Source: JBBDWR01 sp040902745
GTDB lineage: Bacteria; Actinomycetota; UBA4738; HRBIN12
NCBI GenBank assembly: GCA_040902745.1
Contig: JBBDWR010000004.1
Span: 1-48,222, forward strand
Direction: 5' to 3'
DNA: 48,222 bases
Shown here: one piece after another, positions 34,845-44,906 of the stretch
How the letters are laid out: the number at the start of each line of letters is the position of its first letter
Position numbering within the stretch: position 1 is the first letter of the stretch
The notes under the pieces: model-generated
Seen by the model: only the letters and a program-made list of their open reading frames with translations
Databases searched by the model: none
What the model was told of the DNA's origin: nothing
Program-made: the position numbers and the translations under genes

Positions 34845-36548
34845 TTACGCGAGCCCTAGCTCGGTGGTCGGGCGCGTCTTCGCGAGGCGTGAGGCAACCC
34901 CGGCGCGTAGATCGGGCGGCGCCGCGCCCGGCCCGTCGGTGACGATCCGCAGGAACTCCTCCCCGCGGATCCGCAGCACCTCACAGTCGGTCTCGGCCGT
35001 GACGGTCGCCGTGCGCGGGATCTGCTCCAAGAGCCCGATCTCCCCCACGCACCCGTCCGGGCCGATCCGATCGAGCACTCGCTCCCGCCCGAACCCATCC
35101 CCAGCAGCCGTCACGACGACCGTCCCCGAGACGATCACGTACAGATCGTCCGGTTCGGCGCCTTCACGGATCAACACGTCCCCCGCGTTCACGGTTTCGT
35201 GAGCCGCCGCCTGCGCGAGCCCTTCCAACGTCGGCAGGCTCGCCCCGCGGAACATCCCCACGCGCTCGAGCACCGCGACGATCGGTTCCAGCTCGCTCGC
35301 CTTCGCCTCGGCCGCCGCGTCGATCGATGTGGCCCGTGAGAACAAGGCCGCTCCCGGGATGATGACCAGCGATCCGCCGAAGGCCAGCGCCCCCGGCAGC
35401 CCGAGCACCTCGACGACGATCGGTGCCAGGAGTGAGCCGAGGATGATGCCGGAAACGAGTAGCGAATCCATGATCCCCATCACCCGTCCGAGCACCGCCT
35501 GGGGGAGCAATCGTTGTAGCAACGTCATGTACAACACGCTCGCGACGACGAAGGCTGCGCCCTCGATCGTGAGGAGCACATACGCGAGCCAGCTCGCCCG
35601 GACCCCCGCCAGAGCGATCATCGGTATCCCGGCGGCGATCGTCCCGATCACCAGCACCGTGCCTTGTCGCCGCACGCCGTCCAGGCGAGCGGCGAACCCT
35701 GCCACAAGGATCCCGCCGACCCCGGTCGCGGCGAACAGGAACCCGAGCCCGCTGTCGCCGGTACCGAGCAGCTCTTTCGCCACGAGCGCGTAGAGCACGA
35801 GCTCCTGTCCGTAGAAGACCATCAGTGCGAGTGAGACGAACACGAGCAGCACGATCTCCTGGCGGCCGGTGATCGCCCTGACCCCCTCCTGCAGGCGAGC
35901 GCCGAGTGACGGCTTCGCATCGTCCTCCCCCCGCTCCGGCGACTCCGTCTTCAGCGAGGTGCGGATCGGCCAGGTCAGGGCGGCAGAGGTGAAGAAGGTC
36001 GCGGCGTTGACGCCGAACGCCGCCGCCGGGGAGCCGAGGAGCAGCAGTACCCCACCGAGCGCGGGACCGACCGCGATGTTCACGTTCTCGATCGCCGCCA
36101 TCACGGTGTTCGCGGCGGCCAGGTCATCCTCCCCGACGAGCGCGGGTGTCGCGGCGCTCGTGCTCGGGAAATACAGCGCGGAGAACACCGTCACGACGGC
36201 GGAGAGCACGACCGCGACCAGGGCGGGCCCCCCGGTGGCCGCAGCGACCGTGAGCGCCACCATCGCGGTGCCCGCTCCGAGATCGGCCACGATCATCACC
36301 TTCCGCTTGTCGAACCGATCGGCGATCTCGCCACCGATCGGCCCTAGCAGGACGTACGGCAGGAAGTGCACGATGCTGGCCGCCGCAACCCACGCGCTCG
36401 ATCCCGTCTTGTCGAGGATGTAAACGATCAGCGTGACGTTGAACAGGAAGTTGCCGCTGCCGGAGACAGCCATCGCTCCTGAGAGCAGCGCGAAGTCGCG
36501 ATGGCGCAGTGCCGCCCGCAGCCCGCTCGGTCGCTTCCCTTCCCCCAT
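34845..36548 (-). CDS. MFS transporter fused to a cyclic-nucleotide-binding domain
   Basis: The 567-residue protein starts at the ATG at 36548; a GGAGGG sequence sits very close (2 bases) before it, so the start is not certain. Residues 10-410 are an MFS_3-type transporter with about 12 membrane segments. Residues about 430-555 are a CNB domain: an N-terminal helical part (EPIVAVLERVGMFRG), DVLIREGAEPDDLYVIVSG, then the phosphate-binding cassette GEIGLLEQIPRTAT with Glu and Arg kept. The transporter may be gated by cAMP or cGMP (inference). Substrate is unknown. It follows the receiver gene on the same strand but is separated from it by a strong hairpin and has its own -10 candidate. Confidence 0.87.
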   Translation of the reverse strand: MGEGKRPSGLRAALRHRDFALLSGAMAVSGSGNFLFNVTLIVYILDKTGSSAWVAAASIVHFLPYVLLGPIGGEIADRFDKRKVMIVADLGAGTAMVALTVAAATGGPALVAVVLSAVVTVFSALYFPSTSAATPALVGEDDLAAANTVMAAIENVNIAVGPALGGVLLLLGSPAAAFGVNAATFFTSAALTWPIRTSLKTESPERGEDDAKPSLGARLQEGVRAITGRQEIVLLVFVSLALMVFYGQELVLYALVAKELLGTGDSGLGFLFAATGVGGILVAGFAARLDGVRRQGTVLVIGTIAAGIPMIALAGVRASWLAYVLLTIEGAAFVVASVLYMTLLQRLLPQAVLGRVMGIMDSLLVSGIILGSLLAPIVVEVLGLPGALAFGGSLVIIPGAALFSRATSIDAAAEAKASELEPIVAVLERVGMFRGASLPTLEGLAQAAAHETVNAGDVLIREGAEPDDLYVIVSGTVVVTAAGDGFGRERVLDRIGPDGCVGEIGLLEQIPRTATVTAETDCEVLRIRGEEFLRIVTDGPGAAPPDLRAGVASRLAKTRPTTELGLA

Positions 36549-36574
36549 GCCCTCCGCCGGTTCCGGTGTCGCGC

Positions 36575-36580
36575 ATGGTA
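36575..36580 (-). promoter_or_regulatory. -10 box for MFS-CNB gene
   Basis: On the minus strand TACCAT lies 26 bases before the ATG, which would give a leader of about 19 bases carrying GGAGGG. Confidence 0.35.
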
Positions 36581-36633
36581 GAGGCCTCGACGCCGGACGC
36601 GTGGAACCGAGGATCGCTCGCGCTGGACAGACG

Positions 36634-36663
36634 GAGCGCCCACCCCGGACGGGGCGGGCGCTC
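36634..36663 (-). terminator. Hairpin terminator after the receiver gene
   Basis: GAGCGCCC (36634-36641) pairs with GGGCGCTC (36656-36663), and after a single A-C mismatch CCCCG pairs with CGGGG, giving a nearly continuous 14-bp stem. There is no long T-tract. It lies just downstream of the minus-strand receiver gene. Confidence 0.6.
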
Positions 36664-36687
36664 GCGGTTTGCTGAGAACCGTCGGGC

Positions 36688-37080
36688 TCAGCCGACGCGC
36701 TGTGGCTGGCGGCCCTCCTCGGCGGCGTCCTTGAGGACCACCACCAGTTCCTCCAAGCCGATCCCCTTCGCGAGGAACCCGGACGCACCGGCCTCGCGAG
36801 CTTCCTTTTCCACGCCGGGGTCCGCGTGGGCCGTCAGGATCACGACGGGAACGTCCGGTCTGTTCTCGTGGATCACCTTCATGGCCTCGATCCCGGAAAG
36901 ATCCGGCATCGACAGGTCCATCAGAACGACGTCCGGGTGAACCTCCTCGGCCTCGTGGCAGGCGGCGACGCCGCCCCCCGCCTCCCCCGCAACCTCGAAT
37001 CCGTCGACCATCCGCAACGCCGAAGTGAGCGCTCGGCGGAACGCAGGATGGTCGTCGACGATCAGCACACGCACAGGCAT
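36688..37080 (-). CDS. Stand-alone response regulator receiver protein
   Basis: The 130-residue protein is a single receiver domain. Acidic pocket Asp9/Asp10 (VDDHP), phosphoacceptor Asp55 (LMDLSMPD), Thr83 (ILTAH) and Lys105 (LAKG) are all present. The sequence ends at the end of helix 5 with no output domain, so it acts by protein contact, like CheY/Spo0F-type receivers, although it is closest in style to NarL-family receivers (DDHPAFR). The ATG at 37080 has AGGAG 3 bases before it, a rather short spacing. No histidine kinase is in the window. Confidence 0.9.
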   Translation of the reverse strand: MPVRVLIVDDHPAFRRALTSALRMVDGFEVAGEAGGGVAACHEAEEVHPDVVLMDLSMPDLSGIEAMKVIHENRPDVPVVILTAHADPGVEKEAREAGASGFLAKGIGLEELVVVLKDAAEEGRQPQRVG

Positions 37081-37373
37081 CTTCTCCTATCAAGGGAAGC
37101 ACATAGACAGGGGGAAGGTAAGGGGGAAGTGGAGGTGCTGCAGAGCATTCTCGTGCAGGTCGAAGGGCCCGACAACGGGCCCGTCGGGGGAACTTCGCAT
37201 GGTCCGGTTGGGGGAGTACCGAGTGCGGAGGTTGCGGTGGGAACACCCCTCATCCGGGTCGCGTGTTCTGTCGAATAGGTGGGTAAAGGAGTCTCGGTCT
37301 CTGGTCGACGCTGTACGAAGACGCTGGCACGCGACCGAAGGAGGGCCATTCAGGACGTAGCAGGAGGCAGGGG

Positions 37374-37379
37374 TATACT
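37374..37379 (+). promoter_or_regulatory. Sigma-A type -10 box for clpC
   Basis: TATACT is the best -10 match in the window and points to a transcription start near 37386 and a 135-base leader. A clear -35 is missing, which suggests activator dependence or an alternative contact. Confidence 0.55.
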
Positions 37380-37488
37380 CGCTGCACGGACGGCGGCGGC
37401 GGACGTCCGGATCGCCCGCAGCCCCCTTCCACGAACTTCAAGCCTCGAGGGTAGGACGAAGATCCGACGATCCTCGCAGGCGAGCGAC

Positions 37489-37505
37489 CGGGCGCCTTCC
37501 GCCCG
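37489..37505 (+). promoter_or_regulatory. Hairpin next to the clpC ribosome binding site
   Basis: CGGGCG, loop CCTTC, CGCCCG in the mRNA leader ends two bases before AAGGGGA, the presumed ribosome binding site. It could influence translation initiation with temperature or through a bound factor, but this is not shown. Confidence 0.35.
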
Positions 37506-37520
37506 AAGGGGACACAACAT

Positions 37521-40007
<2,487 letters not shown>

Positions 40008-40068
40008 TACCCGTCCCACGGTCGAACGCATGCGTGGAGGGCTCGAGTCGGTGCAGGGAGAAGGCCCA

Positions 40069-40641
40069 ATGGTGGGCGATCTCGCGCCCGATGCGGACCT
40101 GCTCGGGCTCGACCGCAAGATCGTGCGGCTGTCCGACTTCTGGGAGCGCCAACCGATCGTTTTGGTGTTCCTCAGATACTTCGGGTGCCCGTTCTGCCAG
40201 GCGCAGGTGGCCGAGCTCAAGCGCGACGAACCACGGTTCCGCGAAGCGGGCGCCGGTGTGGTGCTGGTCGGTCATGGACATCCCGGGGCCGCCGAGGCGT
40301 TCAGCGCAAAGCGACGGCTGCCGTTCCCGCTGCTGATGGATCCCTGGCGCGACGCTTACGAGTCCTACGGACTGCGTGAAGCCACGTTCGGGGAGGTCGT
40401 TGGGCCGCGTGCCCTTCCCCAGATGCTGCGGCGCGGTCTGGCCAAGGACACCCGCCAGGGTGGCCTGCACGGTGGCAGCCTCAAGCAGATGCCCGGGACG
40501 TTCGTGATCGACACGGGCGGAGTGATCCGCCATGACGACGGTATCGTTCGGCTCGTCCATCGCAACCGCGACGTCGCGGACGCACCGAGCAACGACGCGA
40601 TCCTCGACGTACTGCTTGCCCTGCGCACCGAACCCGCCTGA
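40069..40641 (+). CDS. Peroxiredoxin-like (AhpC/TSA_2, PRXL2-type) protein
   Basis: The protein is 190 residues from the ATG at 40069, chosen because GGGAGAAGG lies 4 bases upstream; the ATG at 40030 would give 203 residues but has no ribosome binding site. The thioredoxin-fold signature is VLVFLRYFGCPFCQAQVAEL with Cys40 and Cys43 in a CxxC arrangement, followed by GVVLVGHGHP. The C-terminal part has MPGTFVIDTGGVIR. Members are thiol oxidoreductases of unclear substrate. It is placed between clpC and the spermidine-synthase-like gene. Confidence 0.82.
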   Translation: MVGDLAPDADLLGLDRKIVRLSDFWERQPIVLVFLRYFGCPFCQAQVAELKRDEPRFREAGAGVVLVGHGHPGAAEAFSAKRRLPFPLLMDPWRDAYESYGLREATFGEVVGPRALPQMLRRGLAKDTRQGGLHGGSLKQMPGTFVIDTGGVIRHDDGIVRLVHRNRDVADAPSNDAILDVLLALRTEPA

Positions 40642-40692
40642 TCGCTTTCGGCGTCGCACCACCTTCGTTCCCGTCCGCCGATCGGCCCCTGC

Positions 40693-40698
40693 TAGGCT
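40693..40698 (+). promoter_or_regulatory. -10 box for spermidine-synthase-like gene
   Basis: TAGGCT ends 10 bases before the ATG at 40709, giving a transcript with almost no leader. Confidence 0.4.
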
Positions 40699-40708
40699 GC
40701 GGCCGTTC

Positions 40709-42790
40709 ATGGGGAAGGCAACGCCCGATCTGACTCGGGTCCTCGACGATCCCAAGCGCCGTCTCGTCGCGCTGAGCTTTCTGATGCTCTTCGTCGAGCT
40801 CGCCTTGATCCGGTGGTCGTCGGCCAACGTCGTGTACCTCGCGTACTTCACCAATTTCGTCCTACTCGCGAGTTTCCTCGGCATCGGCGTCGGTTTCCTG
40901 CGAGGCCGAGCGGATCGCAACCGGTTCCCGCTTGCGCCGTGGGCCCTGACCGGCTACGTCGCGTTCGTGCTGCTGTTCCCCGTTCAGGTCAGCAACTCCG
41001 GCGAGGCACGCGAGTTCCAGGGGCTGTTCGGCATGTTCGCCCTTCCGTCGTGGGTGACCCTGCCGGTGATCTTCCTCGCGGTCACGGTGATCATGGCGCT
41101 GATCGCCGAGGGCGTCGCGCGCACGTTCCGCGAATTCGAGCCGCTCGAGGCGTATCGCCTCGACATCGTCGGAAGCATCGCCGGTATCGCCGCCTTCACG
41201 GCGCTCGCGTTCTTGGGGGTACGCCCGGTGGTCTGGGGCGTCGTGGTCGCGGGCGTGTTCTGGTTGGTGTTGGAGCGACCCCTCGGGCGACGGCAGATCG
41301 CCGCGCTGATCGCGCTGGTCGCGTTCCTGGGGCTCGGGTCGCTCTCGCCGCTGGACCATTGGTCGCCGTATTACCGGGTCAGCGTGTCGCGCACCACCCC
41401 GGAGGGACGGGTCGGGATCAAGGTGAACGGGTTGCCGCACCAGGCGATCCTGCCCCTGGATGACCTGCGCAAGAGCCAGCCGTTCTATCTGTATCCCTAC
41501 GATCACCTGCAGGGCAACCCGCTCGGAGACGTCCTCGTCGTCGGGGCGGGCAACGGCAACGACGTCGCGGTCGCGCTGTCGATGGGAGCACAGCACGTCG
41601 ACGCCGTGGAGATCGACCCGGTGCTGCAGGCGACCGGCGAGCGGCGACACCCTGCGCGCCCGTACCAAGACCCGCGCGTCACCGCGCACATCGATGACGG
41701 GCGAGCGTTTCTCGAGCGGACGGACACCGACTACGACCTCATCCTGTTCGCGCTCCCCGATTCCCTGACGCTCGTGAGCGGCCAGGGATCGCTCCGGCTC
41801 GAGAGCTATTTGTTCACGCAGGAAGCGATGGAGTCGGTGCGCGATCACTTGAAGTCCGACGGGGCGTTCTCGATGTACAACTACTACCGTCCCTTCGTGT
41901 TCGACCGGTTCGCCGGCACGATGCAGGAAGTGTTCGGTCACCCGCCGTGCCTGGACGAGGGTGACGACACGATCGGGGTCCGACAGCAGGCGGTGCTCAC
42001 CGTGGGGCTGCGTTCCGACTCGATCGCGTGCGGCGCGACATGGGCGCCGGTACTCGAAACCGCAGTTGCACCGGCGACCGACGATCGTCCGTTCCCCTAC
42101 CTGCAGGAGCGCACGGTTCCTCCGTTCTATCTCGTGACGCTGGCCCTGATCCTGCTCGCGTCCGCTCTGATCGTGCGGCTGGTATCCGGGCCGTTGCGTG
42201 CGATGTCGTCCTACGCCGATCTGTTCTGCATGGGGGCGGCGTTCCTGCTGCTCGAGACCAAGAACGTCGTGCAGTTCGCGCTGCTGTTCGGAACGACATG
42301 GTTCGTGAACTCCCTGGTCTTCGCGGGCATCCTGCTCGCCGTGCTCGCGGCGATCGAGGTTACGCGACGCATGCGCCTGCCGGATCCGCGAGTGCTTTAC
42401 GCCTTGCTGCTGTTCTCGCTCGTGATCGCCTACCTCACGCCCTTGTCCGCGATCCTGGGCCTCGCGCCGGTGCCGAGGTTCCTCGCTGCTGTCGCGCTCG
42501 CGTTCGCCCCGATCTTCTTGGCCAACCTGATCTTCTCCCAGCGCTTCAAGGACGTGGGATCGTCCACGACGGCTTTCGGCGCCAACCTGCTCGGCGCGAT
42601 GGTCGGCGGGGTGCTGGAGTACGCGGCCCTCGTGACCGGCTACCGCGCGCTGCTGATCGTCGTCGCCGTGTTGTATGGATCCGCACTGCTGCTCGGGCGC
42701 CGGGCGGGCACGAGCAGCGACGTCGGAGAGCACGTCGTCATCGCCGATGACGTGAGCGCGAGCGTAGGAACGGGTTCGACGGCCTCGTAG
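40709..42790 (+). CDS. Membrane-embedded spermidine synthase-like (SpeE-type) protein
   Basis: The 693-residue protein starts at the ATG at 40709, just after a -10 box. The N-terminal 220 residues have about six to seven membrane segments and residues 475-680 about six more. Between them lies an SAM-dependent aminopropyl/methyltransferase-like domain with DVLVVGAGNGNDVAVALS (SAM loop), AVEIDPVL (acidic ribose ligand) and YDLILFALPDSL. Such spermidine-synthase-like transmembrane proteins are common in bacteria, and their substrate is not known. A classical polyamine role is doubtful because the catalytic Asp/Tyr set of SpeE is not obvious. Confidence 0.8.
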   Translation: MGKATPDLTRVLDDPKRRLVALSFLMLFVELALIRWSSANVVYLAYFTNFVLLASFLGIGVGFLRGRADRNRFPLAPWALTGYVAFVLLFPVQVSNSGEAREFQGLFGMFALPSWVTLPVIFLAVTVIMALIAEGVARTFREFEPLEAYRLDIVGSIAGIAAFTALAFLGVRPVVWGVVVAGVFWLVLERPLGRRQIAALIALVAFLGLGSLSPLDHWSPYYRVSVSRTTPEGRVGIKVNGLPHQAILPLDDLRKSQPFYLYPYDHLQGNPLGDVLVVGAGNGNDVAVALSMGAQHVDAVEIDPVLQATGERRHPARPYQDPRVTAHIDDGRAFLERTDTDYDLILFALPDSLTLVSGQGSLRLESYLFTQEAMESVRDHLKSDGAFSMYNYYRPFVFDRFAGTMQEVFGHPPCLDEGDDTIGVRQQAVLTVGLRSDSIACGATWAPVLETAVAPATDDRPFPYLQERTVPPFYLVTLALILLASALIVRLVSGPLRAMSSYADLFCMGAAFLLLETKNVVQFALLFGTTWFVNSLVFAGILLAVLAAIEVTRRMRLPDPRVLYALLLFSLVIAYLTPLSAILGLAPVPRFLAAVALAFAPIFLANLIFSQRFKDVGSSTTAFGANLLGAMVGGVLEYAALVTGYRALLIVVAVLYGSALLLGRRAGTSSDVGEHVVIADDVSASVGTGSTAS

Positions 42791-42814
42791 ATCGGGCATG
42801 TCGGCGGGTCGTCC

Positions 42815-42820
42815 TAGGGT
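42815..42820 (+). promoter_or_regulatory. -10 box of leaderless promoter for radA
   Basis: TAGGGT is followed by seven bases (CCGACCC) and the GTG at 42828, which sets the radA start. Confidence 0.55.
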
Positions 42821-42827
42821 CCGACCC

Positions 42828-43625
42828 GTGGGCAAATTGCGAACAAGTCTCGCGTGCTCGTCGTGCGGTCAGCAGGTCGCGCAGTGGGTCGGACGTTGTC
42901 CCGGTTGCGGGGGTTGGGGAACGATCGCCGACGTGCAGCCATCTCTGCAGCGTGGCCCGGCCTCCGTATCGGTGGGCACGTTGGCGCTCGGCAACGATCA
43001 AGCGCACCGTCCGGTTCCCACTGGGTTCCCCGGCATCGATCGGGTGCTCGGCGGTGGGGTGGTCCCCGGGTCCGTCGGCTTACTCGCGGGGGAGCCGGGC
43101 ATCGGCAAGAGCACCCTTGCCCTCCAGCTGGTTGCCTCCCTGTCGTCCGCCGGGCTCCCCTGTCTGTTCGCGTCGGGTGAGGAGCGGCGCGAGCAGGTGG
43201 CCGCACGCGCCGCACGGCTGGGACTCCCGGGTGCGGACGTGTCGTTCGTTCCCGGACGCGAACTCCCGTCGGTCATTCAGGCGGCCCAACAGACCCGGCC
43301 GTTCCTGCTCGCCGTGGACTCGATCCAATCTCTGCGCGATCCGGCCGGGTCGCAGATGCCCGGCGGTCCGTCCCAGGTTCGCGGATGCACCGACGCGCTG
43401 GTGGGATTGGCCAAGAGCGAGGGCATCGCGGTGCTGATGGCAGGCCACGTAACCAAAGACGGCGACCTCGCCGGACCACGCACCCTCGAGCACGCCGTCG
43501 ACGTCGTCCTCGCGTTCGATGGCGATCCGCGCTCCGGTCTGCGGATGCTCTCAGGAGGCAAGAACCGCTTCGGTCCCGAGGGCGAAGTCGCCTGGTTCGA
43601 GATGCGCCCCGACGGCTTTCGGTGA
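42828..43625 (+). CDS. radA: RadA/Sms DNA repair protein, N-terminal part (frame ends early)
   Basis: The GTG at 42828 follows a leaderless -10 box. This frame encodes 265 residues: a Cys4 zinc finger (CSSCGQQ ... CPGCGGW) at about 9-30, then a RecA-like ATPase with Walker A GEPGIGKST near 86, and the RadA-specific KNRFG motif near 245. It then stops at TGA (43623-43625) after GAC GGC TTT CGG. The rest of the family sequence continues uninterrupted in the +1 frame from this exact point. RadA processes recombination intermediates as a DnaB-like helicase. Either the gene is broken, the base is a sequencing error, or a +1 ribosomal shift at TTT-C makes the full 456-residue protein. Confidence 0.9.
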   Translation: MGKLRTSLACSSCGQQVAQWVGRCPGCGGWGTIADVQPSLQRGPASVSVGTLALGNDQAHRPVPTGFPGIDRVLGGGVVPGSVGLLAGEPGIGKSTLALQLVASLSSAGLPCLFASGEERREQVAARAARLGLPGADVSFVPGRELPSVIQAAQQTRPFLLAVDSIQSLRDPAGSQMPGGPSQVRGCTDALVGLAKSEGIAVLMAGHVTKDGDLAGPRTLEHAVDVVLAFDGDPRSGLRMLSGGKNRFGPEGEVAWFEMRPDGFR

Positions 43626-44199
43626 GATCGACCCGGGAACCCTCCTGCGCTCTGACACGGACGAGCCGGGTTCCGCGGTGGCCCTCCCGCGCGCGGGGCG
43701 GCGGGCCCTCGCGGTCGAGGTCCAGGCGCTCGTCGCTCCGACCGAAGGTCCCGCCCGCCGCCAGGCGACGGGCATCGACGCGCGGCGGTTCCAGCTCGTC
43801 GCTGCCGTCCTCGATCGAGCGTTCGGACTCGGGTTCGGGCGCTCGGAGCTCTATGGGGCCTCCCTGGGCGGAGTGCGGCTCGATGACCCGGCCTGCGACC
43901 TGGCCGTCGCCCTCGCCCTCGCGTCCGCCGCGACCGGAGTGACCCCGCCTCGAGGCACCGCGTTCGTCGGTGAGATCGGGCTCACGGGACAGGTTCGGCC
44001 CCCGTCGGGACTCTCCCAGCGTCTATCGGCCGCCAGAGCGGCGGGGTGTGATGTCGTCTATTCGGCAGCGGGCACCGACGCCTCGGACTCGGGGATGCGC
44101 CTCGTGCCCGTGGGGCACGTTCGCGAGGCGGTCTGTGGTGCGCTCGGCGTTTCTTCCTCGAACAGGGTGACCGAGGGTCCCTCCGCCCTTCGGACCTAG
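43618..44199 (+). CDS. radA: RadA/Sms, C-terminal Lon-like domain in the +1 frame (no own start)
   Basis: Starting at the shifted codon TTC, the frame reads FGEIDPGTLL and continues into the RadA C-terminal domain: RRALAVEVQALV, RRQATGIDARRFQLVAAVLD, YGASLGGVRLDDPACDLAVALA and GEIGLTGQVRPP. These match the LonC-like fold of full-length RadA, which drives hexamer formation and DNA binding. There is no ribosome binding site or plausible start at the junction, so this is not a separate gene. About 193 residues; together with the first part the length equals that of ordinary RadA. Confidence 0.88.
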   Translation, partial: FGEIDPGTLLRSDTDEPGSAVALPRAGRRALAVEVQALVAPTEGPARRQATGIDARRFQLVAAVLDRAFGLGFGRSELYGASLGGVRLDDPACDLAVALALASAATGVTPPRGTAFVGEIGLTGQVRPPSGLSQRLSAARAAGCDVVYSAAGTDASDSGMRLVPVGHVREAVCGALGVSSSNRVTEGPSALRT

Positions 44200-44239
44200 T
44201 CTGACCTGCAAGAATAGCCCTCTGCGGCCCGGATTTCGC

Positions 44240-44269
44240 TTGCGGCCCAAGGCCCCTCCGTGTTATCCT
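44240..44269 (+). promoter_or_regulatory. Promoter of carD (-35 TTGCGG, -10 TATCCT)
   Basis: TTGCGG at 44240-44245 and TATCCT at 44264-44269 are separated by 18 bases. This is one of few promoters in the window with both elements recognisable. It gives a leader of about 42 bases with AGGGGG before the start. Confidence 0.6.
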
Positions 44270-44318
44270 TTGTGCCTAGCTACCTGCCCAAATCCTTTTT
44301 CCTTCCTTAGGGGGTCCT

Positions 44319-44828
44319 GTGTTCCGCAAGGGCGATACGGTTGTGCATCCGGAACACGGCGCTGCGGTGATCGAAGAGCTTCGCGAGCGGGAGTTCCTCG
44401 GTGAACGGCGCAAGTACTTCGTGCTCCGCGTCGCCTACGGAGATCTGACGCTCATGGTTCCGGTCGACAACACCGAAGAGGTGGGACTGCGCCAGGTCGT
44501 CAGCAAGCGCGAGGTCAAGAAGGTCCTCGACGTGCTCAAAGAGGACGAGTCCTCCATGGCGGCCAACTGGAGCAGGCGCTTCAAGAACAACATGGAGAAG
44601 CTCCATTCGGGCGATCCCTACCAGGTCGCCGAGGTGCTTCGGAACCTCTCGATCCGGGAGCGTGAGAAGGGCCTGTCCGCGGGCGAGAAGCGCATGGTCA
44701 CCAAGGCTCGGCAGATCCTGATCTCCGAGCTGTCGTGCTCCACGGGCGGCACCGAGGACGAGGCCGAGGCGATGATCGAGAAGGTTCTCGACGAGGCCCA
44801 TGGCGCCAAGGTGCCCGCGGAGATCTAA
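44319..44828 (+). CDS. carD: CarD-family RNA polymerase-binding transcription regulator
   Basis: The 169-residue protein starts at the GTG at 44319. Residues 1-60 are the RNA-polymerase interacting (RID, Tudor-like) domain, MFRKGDTVVHPEHGAAVIEE, followed by YFVLRVAYGDLTLMVPV. The helical C-terminal DNA-binding domain holds the conserved W in MAANWSRRFKNN near residue 86 and KGLSAGEKRMVTKAR near 120. In mycobacteria CarD binds the RNA polymerase beta subunit and stabilises the open complex at rRNA and other promoters. Here it is in the place that disA holds in Bacillus, between radA and yacL. Confidence 0.95.
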   Translation: MFRKGDTVVHPEHGAAVIEELREREFLGERRKYFVLRVAYGDLTLMVPVDNTEEVGLRQVVSKREVKKVLDVLKEDESSMAANWSRRFKNNMEKLHSGDPYQVAEVLRNLSIREREKGLSAGEKRMVTKARQILISELSCSTGGTEDEAEAMIEKVLDEAHGAKVPAEI

Positions 44829-44867
44829 GCAGGGTTCCGACGCCGGATCGTGCCTGTGCGGTCCCGG

Positions 44868-44873
44868 TACCTT
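44868..44873 (+). promoter_or_regulatory. -10 box candidate for PIN/TRAM gene
   Basis: TACCTT lies 33 bases before the GTG at 44907. Together with GGAGGG at 44889-44894 it favours 44907 over the ORF's earlier start at 44850. Confidence 0.3.
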
Positions 44874-44906
44874 GCCAGCAGCCGGTTCGGAGGGCAGGCT
44901 CGTTCC

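Larger units (their letters stand above)
37081..37520 (+). other. 440-base regulatory region between receiver gene and clpC
   Basis: No convincing gene lies here. It contains a perfect hairpin (GGGCCCG at 37165-37171, loop ACAA, CGGGCCC at 37176-37182), a TATACT -10 box at 37374-37379, and about 135 bases of clpC leader. The leader has a small dyad (CTCGC/GCGAG, 37473-37484) and a hairpin (CGGGCG/CGCCCG, 37489-37505) immediately before the ribosome binding site. I do not see a ClgR-type or CIRCE operator. Confidence 0.5.

Noticed and set aside
43519..43617. Independent start of the second radA frame
   Set aside because: The residues before the junction in this frame are unlike RadA and overlap the conserved KNRFG region of the first frame, so the second frame begins functionally only at the shift site.
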